Below are positions 27,221-35,296 of a DNA stretch of 64,000 nt, in pieces (position 1 is the stretch's first letter; each line of letters starts with the position of its first letter). The translations under genes were made by a program, and so were the position numbers. Below the pieces are notes generated by a model. That model was not told the origin of the DNA, searched no databases, and was given only the letters and a program-made list of their open reading frames with translations. Source of the stretch: Pseudomonadales bacterium (lineage in GTDB: Bacteria > Pseudomonadota > Gammaproteobacteria > Pseudomonadales > Azotimanducaceae); contig WLWP01000001.1 in assembly GCA_012103505.1 (NCBI GenBank), positions 2,976,001-3,040,000 of the forward strand, in the 5' to 3' direction.

Positions 27221-28474
27221 TTATCTCGGCAGAAGGCCGACGCGATTTAATTTTGCTATTACGTCAGGCGCAATTGAGCGTTCGTGCTGAGAAAGTAGAT
27301 CGAGCCATTTTGGTAGCCATTCAAATAATCCGGGATTAATGGCAGTTAAGGCTCGACTATTAAGCTGCCTTACCGAGCCCATTTTCTGGCCGGTATCGTA
27401 GAGGGTAATGAAGGAATCCGTCATGCGATCGCTGGATTCACTTATCTCCTGAAAAACGTCAGGCGGAAGTCTTTCAAGCCCGCTCACAGGCGCCAGGGGG
27501 GTAATTTCCTCGCTCAAGCTGGATTCTGCATAAGCCCGGTTGGCTGCAACGATAGCGTGCAGAGCCGGGCCTTCGTAGTTTTGGGCTGCGATTGAAACGT
27601 TTTCGTAGAGTTTAAAGGAGCGGCTGTAGCATGCGGCGACCAAGTCCTCTTTGTCCCCAACGTTGTGGTAGATCACTTTCTTAGTGACGTTAAGGCGAGC
27701 CGCAATCTCATCGAGTGATGTCGCATCAATACCCTTGAGATTAAACAACCATGACGCGGCAGCGAGCAACGACTCCTGCTTCGCTTTCGCGATCGCTGCA
27801 TTGTCAAATACTTTGGTCACCGGCATGAGTGCGGTACGCACATCAATGGGCATGATCGCGTGATCCTCAGATCGGTCGTTGGCAATACCTTGCTTCAGAA
27901 GTCCTGTCATTGCGCTGATCAGGTCGGAGTCATTGAGCGGATCGCTGGTGCTCCAGTTTCTAGTCGAAGGAAACCATGCGATAAACCCGAGTATGGTAAG
28001 CGCGACGATGGAAGCCTCACAATGATCTATCTCTCCCTTGTGGGCACCGGCAAGGAGTAGGTTTTCCAACTTCAGCTTGATGCGTTCAAATTGGACAATC
28101 ACGTGCTCTCGGCGGTCTTCGTTCAGATAGGCTAAATCGCTCAACGTAGCTAACTCCGGCGCGTTCGGATCCAGCGTGTTTTCAACAAAATGTTCGATCG
28201 TAGAAATAGTGGTGTCACCGCTCTCGATGGCACTCTCAAGGTGCTCATTGAGCAACTCGCAGGAACGGTTATAGCTCTGGAAGACGAGGTCTTCTAAGTC
28301 GCTAAAGTAGTAATAAACGGCTGCACGAGACACCTTCAACTCTTTACTGAGCATTGGCAACGAGCCGGACGAGATACCGTGGCGGTTCAGAACGTTGGCA
28401 GCAGCACCCAGCCAGACTCCTCGCTTTTTCGACTTCTTATTGCTCGCTTTCGACTTCTTGACTGATGTTTCCAT
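27221..28474 (-). CDS. TetR-family regulator with two tandem DNA-binding domains
   Basis: 417 residues, twice the usual TetR length. HTH 1 spans about 22-66 (LSKELKVSRAAVYYYFSDLE) and is followed by its own helical region. HTH 2 spans about 236-280 (LDEIAARLNVTKKVIYHNVG) with a second ligand-domain-like helical region. This looks like an in-frame fusion of two repressors. The N-terminus is Lys/Ser-rich. It is divergent from a TonB receptor (90-bp gap) and upstream of the esterase-BVMO set, so it probably controls both. In the TetR family the helical C-terminal region binds the effector, here perhaps a pathway intermediate. Confidence 0.85.
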   Translation of the reverse strand: METSVKKSKASNKKSKKRGVWLGAAANVLNRHGISSGSLPMLSKELKVSRAAVYYYFSDLEDLVFQSYNRSCELLNEHLESAIESGDTTISTIEHFVENTLDPNAPELATLSDLAYLNEDRREHVIVQFERIKLKLENLLLAGAHKGEIDHCEASIVALTILGFIAWFPSTRNWSTSDPLNDSDLISAMTGLLKQGIANDRSEDHAIMPIDVRTALMPVTKVFDNAAIAKAKQESLLAAASWLFNLKGIDATSLDEIAARLNVTKKVIYHNVGDKEDLVAACYSRSFKLYENVSIAAQNYEGPALHAIVAANRAYAESSLSEEITPLAPVSGLERLPPDVFQEISESSDRMTDSFITLYDTGQKMGSVRQLNSRALTAINPGLFEWLPKWLDLLSQHERSIAPDVIAKLNRVGLLPR

Positions 28475-28564
28475 ACTGCAAGACTACTAGACCGGAATAA
28501 ATTAACAACGAATATTCATCATTGCACTTAGAATTCAAAGATCGGAAACGGAGGGGTTTCTATC

Positions 28565-30739
28565 ATGCTGAATACTCAAAGAGGCTATTTACTATTTACT
28601 GTGTTGCTCTCTACTGTGTTTGCCAACACAGGCTTTGCAGAAGAACGCGTAATTGAAGAGGTTGTAGTCACAGCGCACAAACGAGCGCAGACGGTACAAG
28701 ATACGGCTGCTGCTGTGGCCGCGATAACTGGAGACGCATTGGATGACCAGGGCATTGACGGACCTTTTGGTCTGCAGTTCGTGACCCCGAGCATGCAAGT
28801 AGCTGACATTCTGGGGCGAACCTATATCACCATACGGGGTGTTGGGCTCAATCAAGGTTCTCCTGGCGTCGCGATCCACGTGGACGGTGTCTACCAACCC
28901 GACCCGAGAATGGGAGAGCTCTTACAGCTTGACCTGGAACGGGTTGAGGTGTTGAGAGGACCGCAAGGTACACTGTACGGGCGTAACGCCAATGGTGGCG
29001 CGGTGAATTATATTACCAAAGCGCCCGAGGATGAGTTTGACGCCTATGTGCTCGCGGGTGGGAACGACTACGACGAACTTCGAACCCAGGGTATGATCAA
29101 TATTCCTCTGTCTGACCAGCTCAGTGCCCGCGTGATTGCTAGCTGGCGAGACCAAGACGAGGGATATGTAGAAAATATTCTTCCCGGCGGAAAAGATTTT
29201 GACAAAAGTGAATCGAAATCAGCGCGTCTCCGGTTGCGATATACGCCATCGGATACTTTTGAGGCTGATTTCTCCGCCAGTTTCTCTGATCTGAATGGCC
29301 CGGTTCAGTACTTTACACTGAGCACCGAACCCAACCCTGTATCAGTATTCTTAAACCCATCCCTCGGAACTGCGACAACCACCCAGGAGCCATGGAAATC
29401 GTCTGCCAACGATCGAATAAACACCGATCAGGAATATACCAATGTTTCAGTCAATCTTACCTGGGATCTCGATACGGTTACCCTCAAGAGTATTACCGGC
29501 TATACCGACTACGATGAGGTGAGCCACGCAGATGACGACGGGATCAGCATTACAATGTTCCCCTCAGTGCGCTCCTATGATCAGGAATCACTCTCCCAAG
29601 AATTCAATATTTCCTACGTTGGTGACAACATCGACGTCGTCGGGGGCGTGTACTATTCAGAGGACGACTTCAATCATACGCTGGACTACGACCTGCTCGA
29701 AGGTGTGGCAGTCACACTTCTGCCTGCTGCAGGGTTGCCAATAGGCAGTGATCTGCTGTTTACAGTTCCCGACTTTGATACAGAAGTCATGGCAGTCTTC
29801 GGAGACGTGACCTACCACGTCAACGAACAGCTCAGCTTAATGGCTGGTGTGCGATACACTGATGAGTCGCAGTCGCAAACCCAGGCTAATAGCATCCAAA
29901 TTGGTGCAACAGGACCGGTTATTCCGACCTGTGCACTCCGGACTAATGATGCGGACTATGACGCTACAACGTTCCGAGCAGGCGCGAGCTATGCGTTCAG
30001 TGATAACGTCAATGGGTATTTCACCTACTCCGAGGGCTTCAAGTCGGGAGGCTACAACGCCTATGCCTGTGACGATAACTTCCAGCCAGAGGAGATTGAA
30101 GCCTACGAAGTTGGTCTGAAGACTGAGTTGCTAGATTCTGCATTAACCTTGAATCTTTCGGCCTTTTTCTATGACTATACCGATCTACAAATCAGTCAGG
30201 TGGTTGGCCTAACACGGTTAATCGACAACGCACCCAAAGCAGAAGTAAAGGGAGCGGAAGTAGAAGTTGCCTGGGTTCCCAACCAACATTGGATGATCAC
30301 CGGTAATGTTTCTTGGCTGGATGCGACGTACAAGGAATTTACGAATACAGACGGTTTGAATCCTGGGATAGGTGATCAAGTCCTTGATGGGAATTACTTA
30401 AATCATGCGCCGAAGTTGTCTACAAATTTGAGTGTTAGTTACACCACGCCTATGACCGATATGGGGCTCGTGGTGTTTCGTGCTGACTACAGCTACCGAG
30501 ACAACCTGTATTTTCGTGAGTTCAATGGACCGTTGGAAGAGCAGGAGTCCTACGCGATTGTGAACCTTAACGTGATCTGGGAGAGCCCCAGCGAGCAATA
30601 CAGTGTTCGATTGTTTGCCAACAATCTGACTGATGAAGTATATGTTTCACAGATGGACGCCTCCGACAATTTTGGCGCCCGTTTCCAAACCTGGGGCCGA
30701 CCCAGAGTTTATGGTGGCGAGGTCAAAGTTCGATTTTAG
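28565..30739 (+). CDS. TonB-dependent outer-membrane receptor
   Basis: 724 residues. Signal peptide (LLFTVLLSTVFANTGFA), TonB box region IEEVVVTAHKR, plug with LERVEVLRGPQGTLYGRNA and GGAVNYITKAP, then a 22-strand-type barrel ending in VKVRF. A good ribosome site (GGAGGGG) precedes the ATG. This PRR-type plug ('GTLYGRNANGG') is usual in receptors of catabolic loci in sphingomonad- and marine-type bacteria. It is divergent from the two-headed TetR regulator, which likely represses it. It would import the substrate of the second BVMO set. Ligand not readable. Confidence 0.93.
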   Translation: MLNTQRGYLLFTVLLSTVFANTGFAEERVIEEVVVTAHKRAQTVQDTAAAVAAITGDALDDQGIDGPFGLQFVTPSMQVADILGRTYITIRGVGLNQGSPGVAIHVDGVYQPDPRMGELLQLDLERVEVLRGPQGTLYGRNANGGAVNYITKAPEDEFDAYVLAGGNDYDELRTQGMINIPLSDQLSARVIASWRDQDEGYVENILPGGKDFDKSESKSARLRLRYTPSDTFEADFSASFSDLNGPVQYFTLSTEPNPVSVFLNPSLGTATTTQEPWKSSANDRINTDQEYTNVSVNLTWDLDTVTLKSITGYTDYDEVSHADDDGISITMFPSVRSYDQESLSQEFNISYVGDNIDVVGGVYYSEDDFNHTLDYDLLEGVAVTLLPAAGLPIGSDLLFTVPDFDTEVMAVFGDVTYHVNEQLSLMAGVRYTDESQSQTQANSIQIGATGPVIPTCALRTNDADYDATTFRAGASYAFSDNVNGYFTYSEGFKSGGYNAYACDDNFQPEEIEAYEVGLKTELLDSALTLNLSAFFYDYTDLQISQVVGLTRLIDNAPKAEVKGAEVEVAWVPNQHWMITGNVSWLDATYKEFTNTDGLNPGIGDQVLDGNYLNHAPKLSTNLSVSYTTPMTDMGLVVFRADYSYRDNLYFREFNGPLEEQESYAIVNLNVIWESPSEQYSVRLFANNLTDEVYVSQMDASDNFGARFQTWGRPRVYGGEVKVRF

Positions 30740-31511
30740 GTTTCGATTATTCCCTATCGATACCATTGCTCTGACCCGAAGTAATGCTGTCTGCACACAA
30801 CAGGCAGCTAGGTCATTTTCCTGGGCGATTTCTCGAGGCAGCAACTTCGTAACAAATGAAATTTGATGTTTGGGCATCCATATCCATCAGTCGAGCTAAG
30901 TCAGTTTCGTCTGGTTAGGGTCGATTTGAGACCTCCAAGCCAGCTTAGCGAACGTCGGCTTTCATGATTCGCGTGAAGTGGATCACGAAACGATCTCAGC
31001 TTTCTACAAAGCCGACATTCAAGACGCGATATCTATGCGTACTTTCGGCTAGAAGCAGCCGGTCAGATCTGCAAACTTTCAAAATGGTAGGCTGTTCACC
31101 ATGTCAACGCATTCGACTTTTTCACCGTGAAACTTGACGAAAGTACTGCCTATGGATTGAAAACCCATTGAAGAATTAAAACGCCAGCTGATCGATGCTG
31201 GAGTTGAAAAGAGGGCAGCGCACTTTGCCCGCGACGAAGTTGCAAACAAAGCCGCGATCTGGCAGAGCGTTACGCCGAAACCAGTTACAAACTGGGAGCT
31301 GCCGAATCCCATCTTAATGCACTGCGCCCAGCTAACGAAGAGGAAAGGAAACCTATATAACTAATTTTGGGATTCATCAGTTGAGAGTTAAAATGTCACT
31401 ATTGATCGAAAATCGACCCCGCACGAAAAACACGGTGTCGAACGCTGGTTGCGTTACTTCGGTAAATCTGACTAGGGGCGTCAATCTTAGAAACAAATAA
31501 TTCAAAACAAT
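30740..31511. other. Gene-poor stretch with decayed coding fragments
   Basis: No intact gene. About 31160-31365 on the plus strand a frame without a start reads IEELKRQLIDAGVEKRAAHF and ends shortly after; it looks like the middle of a lost protein. Nothing else is recognisable. The stretch separates the catabolic set from the replication-type HTH gene near the tRNA. Confidence 0.35.
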
Positions 31512-31868
31512 ATGCATTCCAAACGACGAGTCTTCAAAGGTGTATGGATCCCAAAGGAAATCTGGCTTTCCGATCTTTCTGCACAAGAAACCATGCTTTG
31601 GGCAGAAATCAACTCGCTCGACAACGAATTTGGCTGCGTTGCAGCCAATTCTCATTTCGAAGAAACACTACGATTGAAAGAGCGTCAAATACGCGAGTAT
31701 CTCAGACGCTTGAAGGACAAAGGCCTTATTGAAATTGATTTGAACAAAGCTAAGAACACAAGAACTATTCGATGTATTGGAAAGTACCGACGCACGCAAG
31801 ACGAAGTGAGAAGGGAAATCGGAGACCGTGTTAAAACCGTTGTGGAAAACCTTCGCTACCAAGACTAG
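31512..31868 (+). CDS. Winged-helix (HTH_36-like) protein, replication/plasmid type
   Basis: 118 residues. The text FKGVWIPKEIWLSDLSAQE then NSLDNEFGCVAANSHFEE and IREYLRRLKDKGLIEID matches the winged-helix domain found at the N-terminus of phage and plasmid replication initiators and ICE proteins. Here the protein is little more than that domain, with a short basic tail. It could be a truncated initiator or a small regulator. It lies 210 bases from the tRNA-Asn end of the island, the place where mobility genes usually sit, which supports a mobile origin. Confidence 0.65.
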   Translation: MHSKRRVFKGVWIPKEIWLSDLSAQETMLWAEINSLDNEFGCVAANSHFEETLRLKERQIREYLRRLKDKGLIEIDLNKAKNTRTIRCIGKYRRTQDEVRREIGDRVKTVVENLRYQD

Positions 31869-32030
31869 GCTGCGGCGGAAAGCTGCCAGACCTCCGGCGG
31901 AGTCCTGCTACAGGTGCGGTAGAACCCCGCCGCACTCTATTAGTGAACATTTAGTACTCATTCTAGTAACCAATCCTACGTCTCTAAATAAGGATGTGGA
32001 TAATCAAACTCATGAGCCTATATCGAGCCT

Positions 32031-32056
32031 AAACAGGGAGGATCCAGTCCCTGTTT
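32031..32056. terminator. Perfect 9-bp inverted repeat, possible bidirectional terminator
   Basis: AAACAGGGA and TCCCTGTTT are separated by eight bases and lie between the HTH gene (+) and the tRNA-Asn gene (-), which converge here. The T run after the stem is short (TTTAATT), so its strength is uncertain. Confidence 0.4.
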
Positions 32057-32077
32057 AATTCTAAGCTATTGATTTGT

Positions 32078-32125
32078 ATGGCTCCGCCTGCTGGGCTCGA
32101 ACCAGCGACCCGCTGATTAACAGTC
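32078..32125. repeat. att-like direct repeat, right copy (inside tRNA-Asn)
   Basis: Forty-eight bases identical to 5055-5102, covering the tRNA 3' end through the T arm into the anticodon loop. Confidence 0.9.
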
Positions 32126-32154
32126 AGCTGCTCTACCAACTGAGCTAAGGCGGA
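32079..32154 (-). tRNA. tRNA-Asn (anticodon GTT)
   Basis: The minus strand folds into a full cloverleaf of 76 bases including encoded CCA. The acceptor stem is TCCGCCT/AGGCGGA, the D arm contains AGCTCAGTTGGTAGAGC, the anticodon arm is GCTGA-CTGTTAA-TCAGC, and the T arm is GCTGG-TTCGAGC-CCAGC. Anticodon GTT lies at 32119-32121. Integration of the island left this copy intact. Confidence 0.97.
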
Positions 32155-32229
32155 GTAGAGGTCATTGCCCATCGAACTGGGCAAGGGTCGGCTATTTTAG
32201 TGTCCTATTGTCCAATTGCAAGTAATCAG

Positions 32230-33120
32230 TCAACCACTGAGTCTGCGAGCACGGGCGACATAACCGGTCGTCAAACTATCCACATCGTGTCCTAACGCCT
32301 GCTCAATTTCTGCTTCCGTATCCGCGCCCCACGTCGACACATTAAGTCCCAGGTCGTGTGCCTCTTTCACTAAATCTGTTGATAGATCTTGGCAATACGG
32401 CGACCAATTGGTGCCACGCGCAGCGGCTATGGCGCGTGGTGTACTGTCGCCAAATTGTCGGGGTCCAAAATTGCCATACCAGCGCTGAAGCTTGGTCAGT
32501 TGGGCTTCATCCAACGGAGAACGACTCAGCCAGTTGAAGTCGACCGTGAGATACCCGGTTTGAATGCCAGGCATGGCAATTGCCGCGAGTTCAAGTAAGC
32601 GCCAATCAAACGCAATCAATACTGTCCGCGAGAACAGCGAACTGGCGCCCAGTACCTGGGTAAGCGCATCAACATAGACCTCTGCCATTGTGGTGTTTTC
32701 AACATCGAATGGGTCCGTTTTGGCTTCGAACCACAGCTCGGCTCCGGGGCTTGACTCAAATGCTTGTTCAATATCTTCGAATGTCGGCACGGTCTCGTGA
32801 ACAAGCGATGCTCGATCCGGGTAGCGTCGCGCGGTCTTCGAATTTGGGTTTACCGCGCCGACGTTGAACTCGCGTAACTCTTGCAAAGTACTATGTTTGA
32901 TAGTTGGTCCGGGATCACCCAACCAAGCGCCGTCCGCATCTCGGGTAAGTGCAGCATTCAGCGTGTAGTCATGGTGCGCGACGAAGACATTGTCTGCCGT
33001 CAGATGGAAATCTAACTCACAGCCGTCAACACCCTCTGCCAACGATCGCTTTACGGCATAAGCTGTGTTTTCCGGATAGGAGCCTGAGCCACCTTCGCTC
33101 GCTATCAGCGTCACTGCCAC
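32230..33120 (-). CDS. Glycerophosphodiester phosphodiesterase family protein
   Basis: 296 residues with the GDPD barrel pattern: IASEGGSGSYPENT at the start (the usual His-Arg-Gly is changed, with Ser-Glu-Gly in its place), then DGCELDFHLTADNVFVAHHD carrying the metal-binding Glu/Asp and catalytic His, and FEAKTD later. No signal peptide, so cytoplasmic. The family releases glycerol-3-phosphate from phospholipid head-group diesters. The altered first His ('HRG' motif) is worth noting because that His is catalytic in characterised members; activity may therefore differ. First gene outside the island next to the tRNA; starts 19 bases after the ferritin-like gene ends. Confidence 0.8.
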   Translation of the reverse strand: MAVTLIASEGGSGSYPENTAYAVKRSLAEGVDGCELDFHLTADNVFVAHHDYTLNAALTRDADGAWLGDPGPTIKHSTLQELREFNVGAVNPNSKTARRYPDRASLVHETVPTFEDIEQAFESSPGAELWFEAKTDPFDVENTTMAEVYVDALTQVLGASSLFSRTVLIAFDWRLLELAAIAMPGIQTGYLTVDFNWLSRSPLDEAQLTKLQRWYGNFGPRQFGDSTPRAIAAARGTNWSPYCQDLSTDLVKEAHDLGLNVSTWGADTEAEIEQALGHDVDSLTTGYVARARRLSG

Positions 33121-33138
33121 AAGTTTTGCCTGTCAACG

Positions 33139-33630
33139 CTACTGTGCGTTTGTTTTCTTGTTTGTCTTTCTTCGCTGCATTGCGCCATAGGCTTTCACGA
33201 GCTGACGCCCGGTGTCGCGTTCTTCGCTGATAAAACGTCCCATCAACGCACCGGTCTGCGGATCGATAGTTTTGTCCGCGAGTATCTGCAGTAGACCATC
33301 AGTCTCTGTACTGTCAGAGCCAGCGGCTTTCTCTCGCTTCACACCAACTCCGAACGATGCGAACTTCTCTTCGTCACTTGCATTCGACTTCAAGAAACGA
33401 ACTTGCTTTTTCAGCTCCTTGTTCGTTGTTGGCCGCAATCCATAGCCGAGTTCCGTGAGTCGCTTCTCGAACGCCCAGCTATGTTCCATTTCTCGTACGG
33501 CGACCATATCCAGCGTCGGCTTCAGTGCTTTGTCCTTGGTGGTATCACCCCATGCCTTGAACAATTCATAGCCGCCACGTTCGCCATTTGCTACTGCGTT
33601 TAGCAATCCGATATAACTTGGTTTCTTCGC
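33139..33630 (-). CDS. Ferritin-like helical-bundle protein
   Basis: 163 residues from a GTG at 33630, chosen because GGAG lies just upstream and longer frames would run into the divergent peptidase gene. The sequence GERGGYELFKAWGDTT and VREMEHSWAFEKRLTELGY has the E...ExxH pattern of a ferritin-like four-helix bundle; a later ISEERDTGRQL would give another Glu pair. Such proteins bind two irons or manganese and can act in iron storage or stress. The C-terminus is Lys-rich. No specific family name is claimed. Confidence 0.6.
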   Translation of the reverse strand, partial: AKKPSYIGLLNAVANGERGGYELFKAWGDTTKDKALKPTLDMVAVREMEHSWAFEKRLTELGYGLRPTTNKELKKQVRFLKSNASDEEKFASFGVGVKREKAAGSDSTETDGLLQILADKTIDPQTGALMGRFISEERDTGRQLVKAYGAMQRRKTNKKTNAQ

Positions 33631-33724
33631 CACATCTCTCTCCTCAACTTGTTGCAGAGTGAAGCTTACGCCTTTTTTGTCCATACTGACTCAGCATTTG
33701 TTTTGGTTTTGCTTAGGAACATCC

Positions 33725-35116
33725 ATGCCTCAATTGATCAAGCATGTGGCGACGATCGTTACGCTACTTCTCGCTCACACAAGCCTCGCCGTAAACATCT
33801 CGGCTGTGGACAAAGCGCTCGTGTATGACGTCTACAAAGAACTGGTCGAAACTAATACGACAAATTCAGTCGGCGATAACACACTCGCAGCCAACCGCAT
33901 GAAGGCTCGACTGTTAGCTGCTGGATACGATGAGGCCGATATCTTTGTCGGAGGTAAGAAAGAGCGGAAAGGCAATGTTGTGGCTCGACTGCGCGGCTCC
34001 GGCGAAAAGGAACTAATGGTGCTTCTCGCTCACCTAGATGTTGTTGAAGCCAAGCCAACCGATTGGTCTATGGATCCTTTTACGTTGCATGAGAAAAACG
34101 GCTACTTCTATGGTCGGGGCACGTTGGATGACAAAGCACAGGCTGCAATCTGGACCACCATTGTGATTCGGATGAAGGAATCTGGGTATCAGCCTAACCG
34201 TGACATCATCCTCGCGTTAACCGCTGACGAGGAAGGTGGTGGTAACAACGGTGTCTACTGGCTGCAAGACAATCATCCTGAACTCATAGACGGAGCAATC
34301 GCTTTGAACGAAGGCGGCTATGGGCTTCTACAAAACGGTCAACGCATCGCCAATAGCATCCAAACTGCGGAGAAGATTTTCTTAAGTTACAAAGTGAGCG
34401 CAACCAACCCAGGTGGTCACTCGAGCATCCCTCGTGAAGACAACGCGATCTACGACTTGTCTCAGGCGCTGCTCAATATTCGCAACTATCAGTTTCCACT
34501 GGTCATTAACCCCGAAATGCGCCTGGGCTTTGCACGCCTCGCGGAAATAAGCCCAGGGCAGATGGGTGAAGATCTAAAAGGTTTACTCAAGCCAACACCT
34601 GACTCCGAAGCACTGGCGCGCTTGAGCAAAATTCCTTCTATCAACGCTTTGTTACGCACGACCGCTGTGGCCACGATGTTAGAGGGCGGACACGCGCCAA
34701 ATGCCCTGCCACAAACTGCCGCAGCTGTAGTCAACGTCCGCATGATGCCAGGCAGCGATCCTGAAGACGTTTTGTCTGCTTTGATTGACGCTGTGGATAA
34801 CAGTGACGTCAAAGTTGAGTTCCAAGGTGGTGGCCGACCCTCTGACCCATCACCTCTAACCGACGAAATTCTTAACGCTGTCGAATCGGCAACAGAAGAG
34901 ATGTGGCCAGGTGTTGCCGTCATGCCAACCATGACCACTGGCGCTACCGATGGTGCGAAGATGCGGAATGCGGGCGTACCGACCTATGGTATCTCGGGTC
35001 TTTTTGTCGATCGCAATGACATCCGGATCCACGGTCGCGACGAGCGCTTGCTCGTCACCTCATTCTACGAGGGCTACGAATTTCTGACTCTCCTTGTGCA
35101 TAAGCTAAGCAAGTAA
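33725..35116 (+). CDS. Secreted M20 family metallopeptidase
   Basis: 463 residues from the ATG at 33725, directly followed by a signal peptide (VATIVTLLLAHTSLA); an upstream in-frame ATG at 33659 is less likely. Metal ligands of the M20 fold are visible: HLD (LLAHLDVV), the bridging Asp in RGTLDDKAQ, the EEGGG pair and a C-terminal His (IHGRDE). A dimerisation/lid domain (GGHSSIPREDNAIY) lies in the middle. These di-zinc enzymes act as carboxypeptidases or aminoacylases; secreted forms help use peptides. Monocistronic, divergent from the ferritin-like gene. Confidence 0.9.
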   Translation: MPQLIKHVATIVTLLLAHTSLAVNISAVDKALVYDVYKELVETNTTNSVGDNTLAANRMKARLLAAGYDEADIFVGGKKERKGNVVARLRGSGEKELMVLLAHLDVVEAKPTDWSMDPFTLHEKNGYFYGRGTLDDKAQAAIWTTIVIRMKESGYQPNRDIILALTADEEGGGNNGVYWLQDNHPELIDGAIALNEGGYGLLQNGQRIANSIQTAEKIFLSYKVSATNPGGHSSIPREDNAIYDLSQALLNIRNYQFPLVINPEMRLGFARLAEISPGQMGEDLKGLLKPTPDSEALARLSKIPSINALLRTTAVATMLEGGHAPNALPQTAAAVVNVRMMPGSDPEDVLSALIDAVDNSDVKVEFQGGGRPSDPSPLTDEILNAVESATEEMWPGVAVMPTMTTGATDGAKMRNAGVPTYGISGLFVDRNDIRIHGRDERLLVTSFYEGYEFLTLLVHKLSK

Positions 35117-35296
35117 CCGTGAAGTAGCCGTTTTGCAGGAGCGTCTTTTATTGGTCGTATCATTTCCTATGGTCTGTGCACCACAGCGCTGGTTGAGACC
35201 TTCTATCTTATGCTGCAAGTTTATGCTGCAAGCCACCTTCGGCTAGTGCACGACGGGCGACGTAACCGTTTAATTTAGGCACAATACGAGTTCTAG

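Larger units (their letters stand above)
5055..32125. mobile_element. Composite genomic island in tRNA-Asn, about 27 kb, integrase not seen
   Basis: An exact 48-bp direct repeat (5055-5102 and 32078-32125) flanks this segment. The right copy is the 3' part of an intact tRNA-Asn gene on the minus strand; the left copy is the same sequence with nothing of the tRNA 5' half. This is the classic result of site-specific integration at a tRNA 3' end: the tRNA is restored on one side and a partial copy marks the other. Content is accessory: catabolic genes, receptors, regulators, an HTH replication-type protein, an IS30 fragment and many broken genes. No tyrosine recombinase frame is present, so the element appears immobile or lost its integrase. 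Internal repeated junction elements suggest several successive insertions. Confidence 0.7.

Noticed and set aside
31377-31655. 92-codon minus-strand frame
   Set aside because: It overlaps the start of the winged-helix gene antiparallel and shows no family features.
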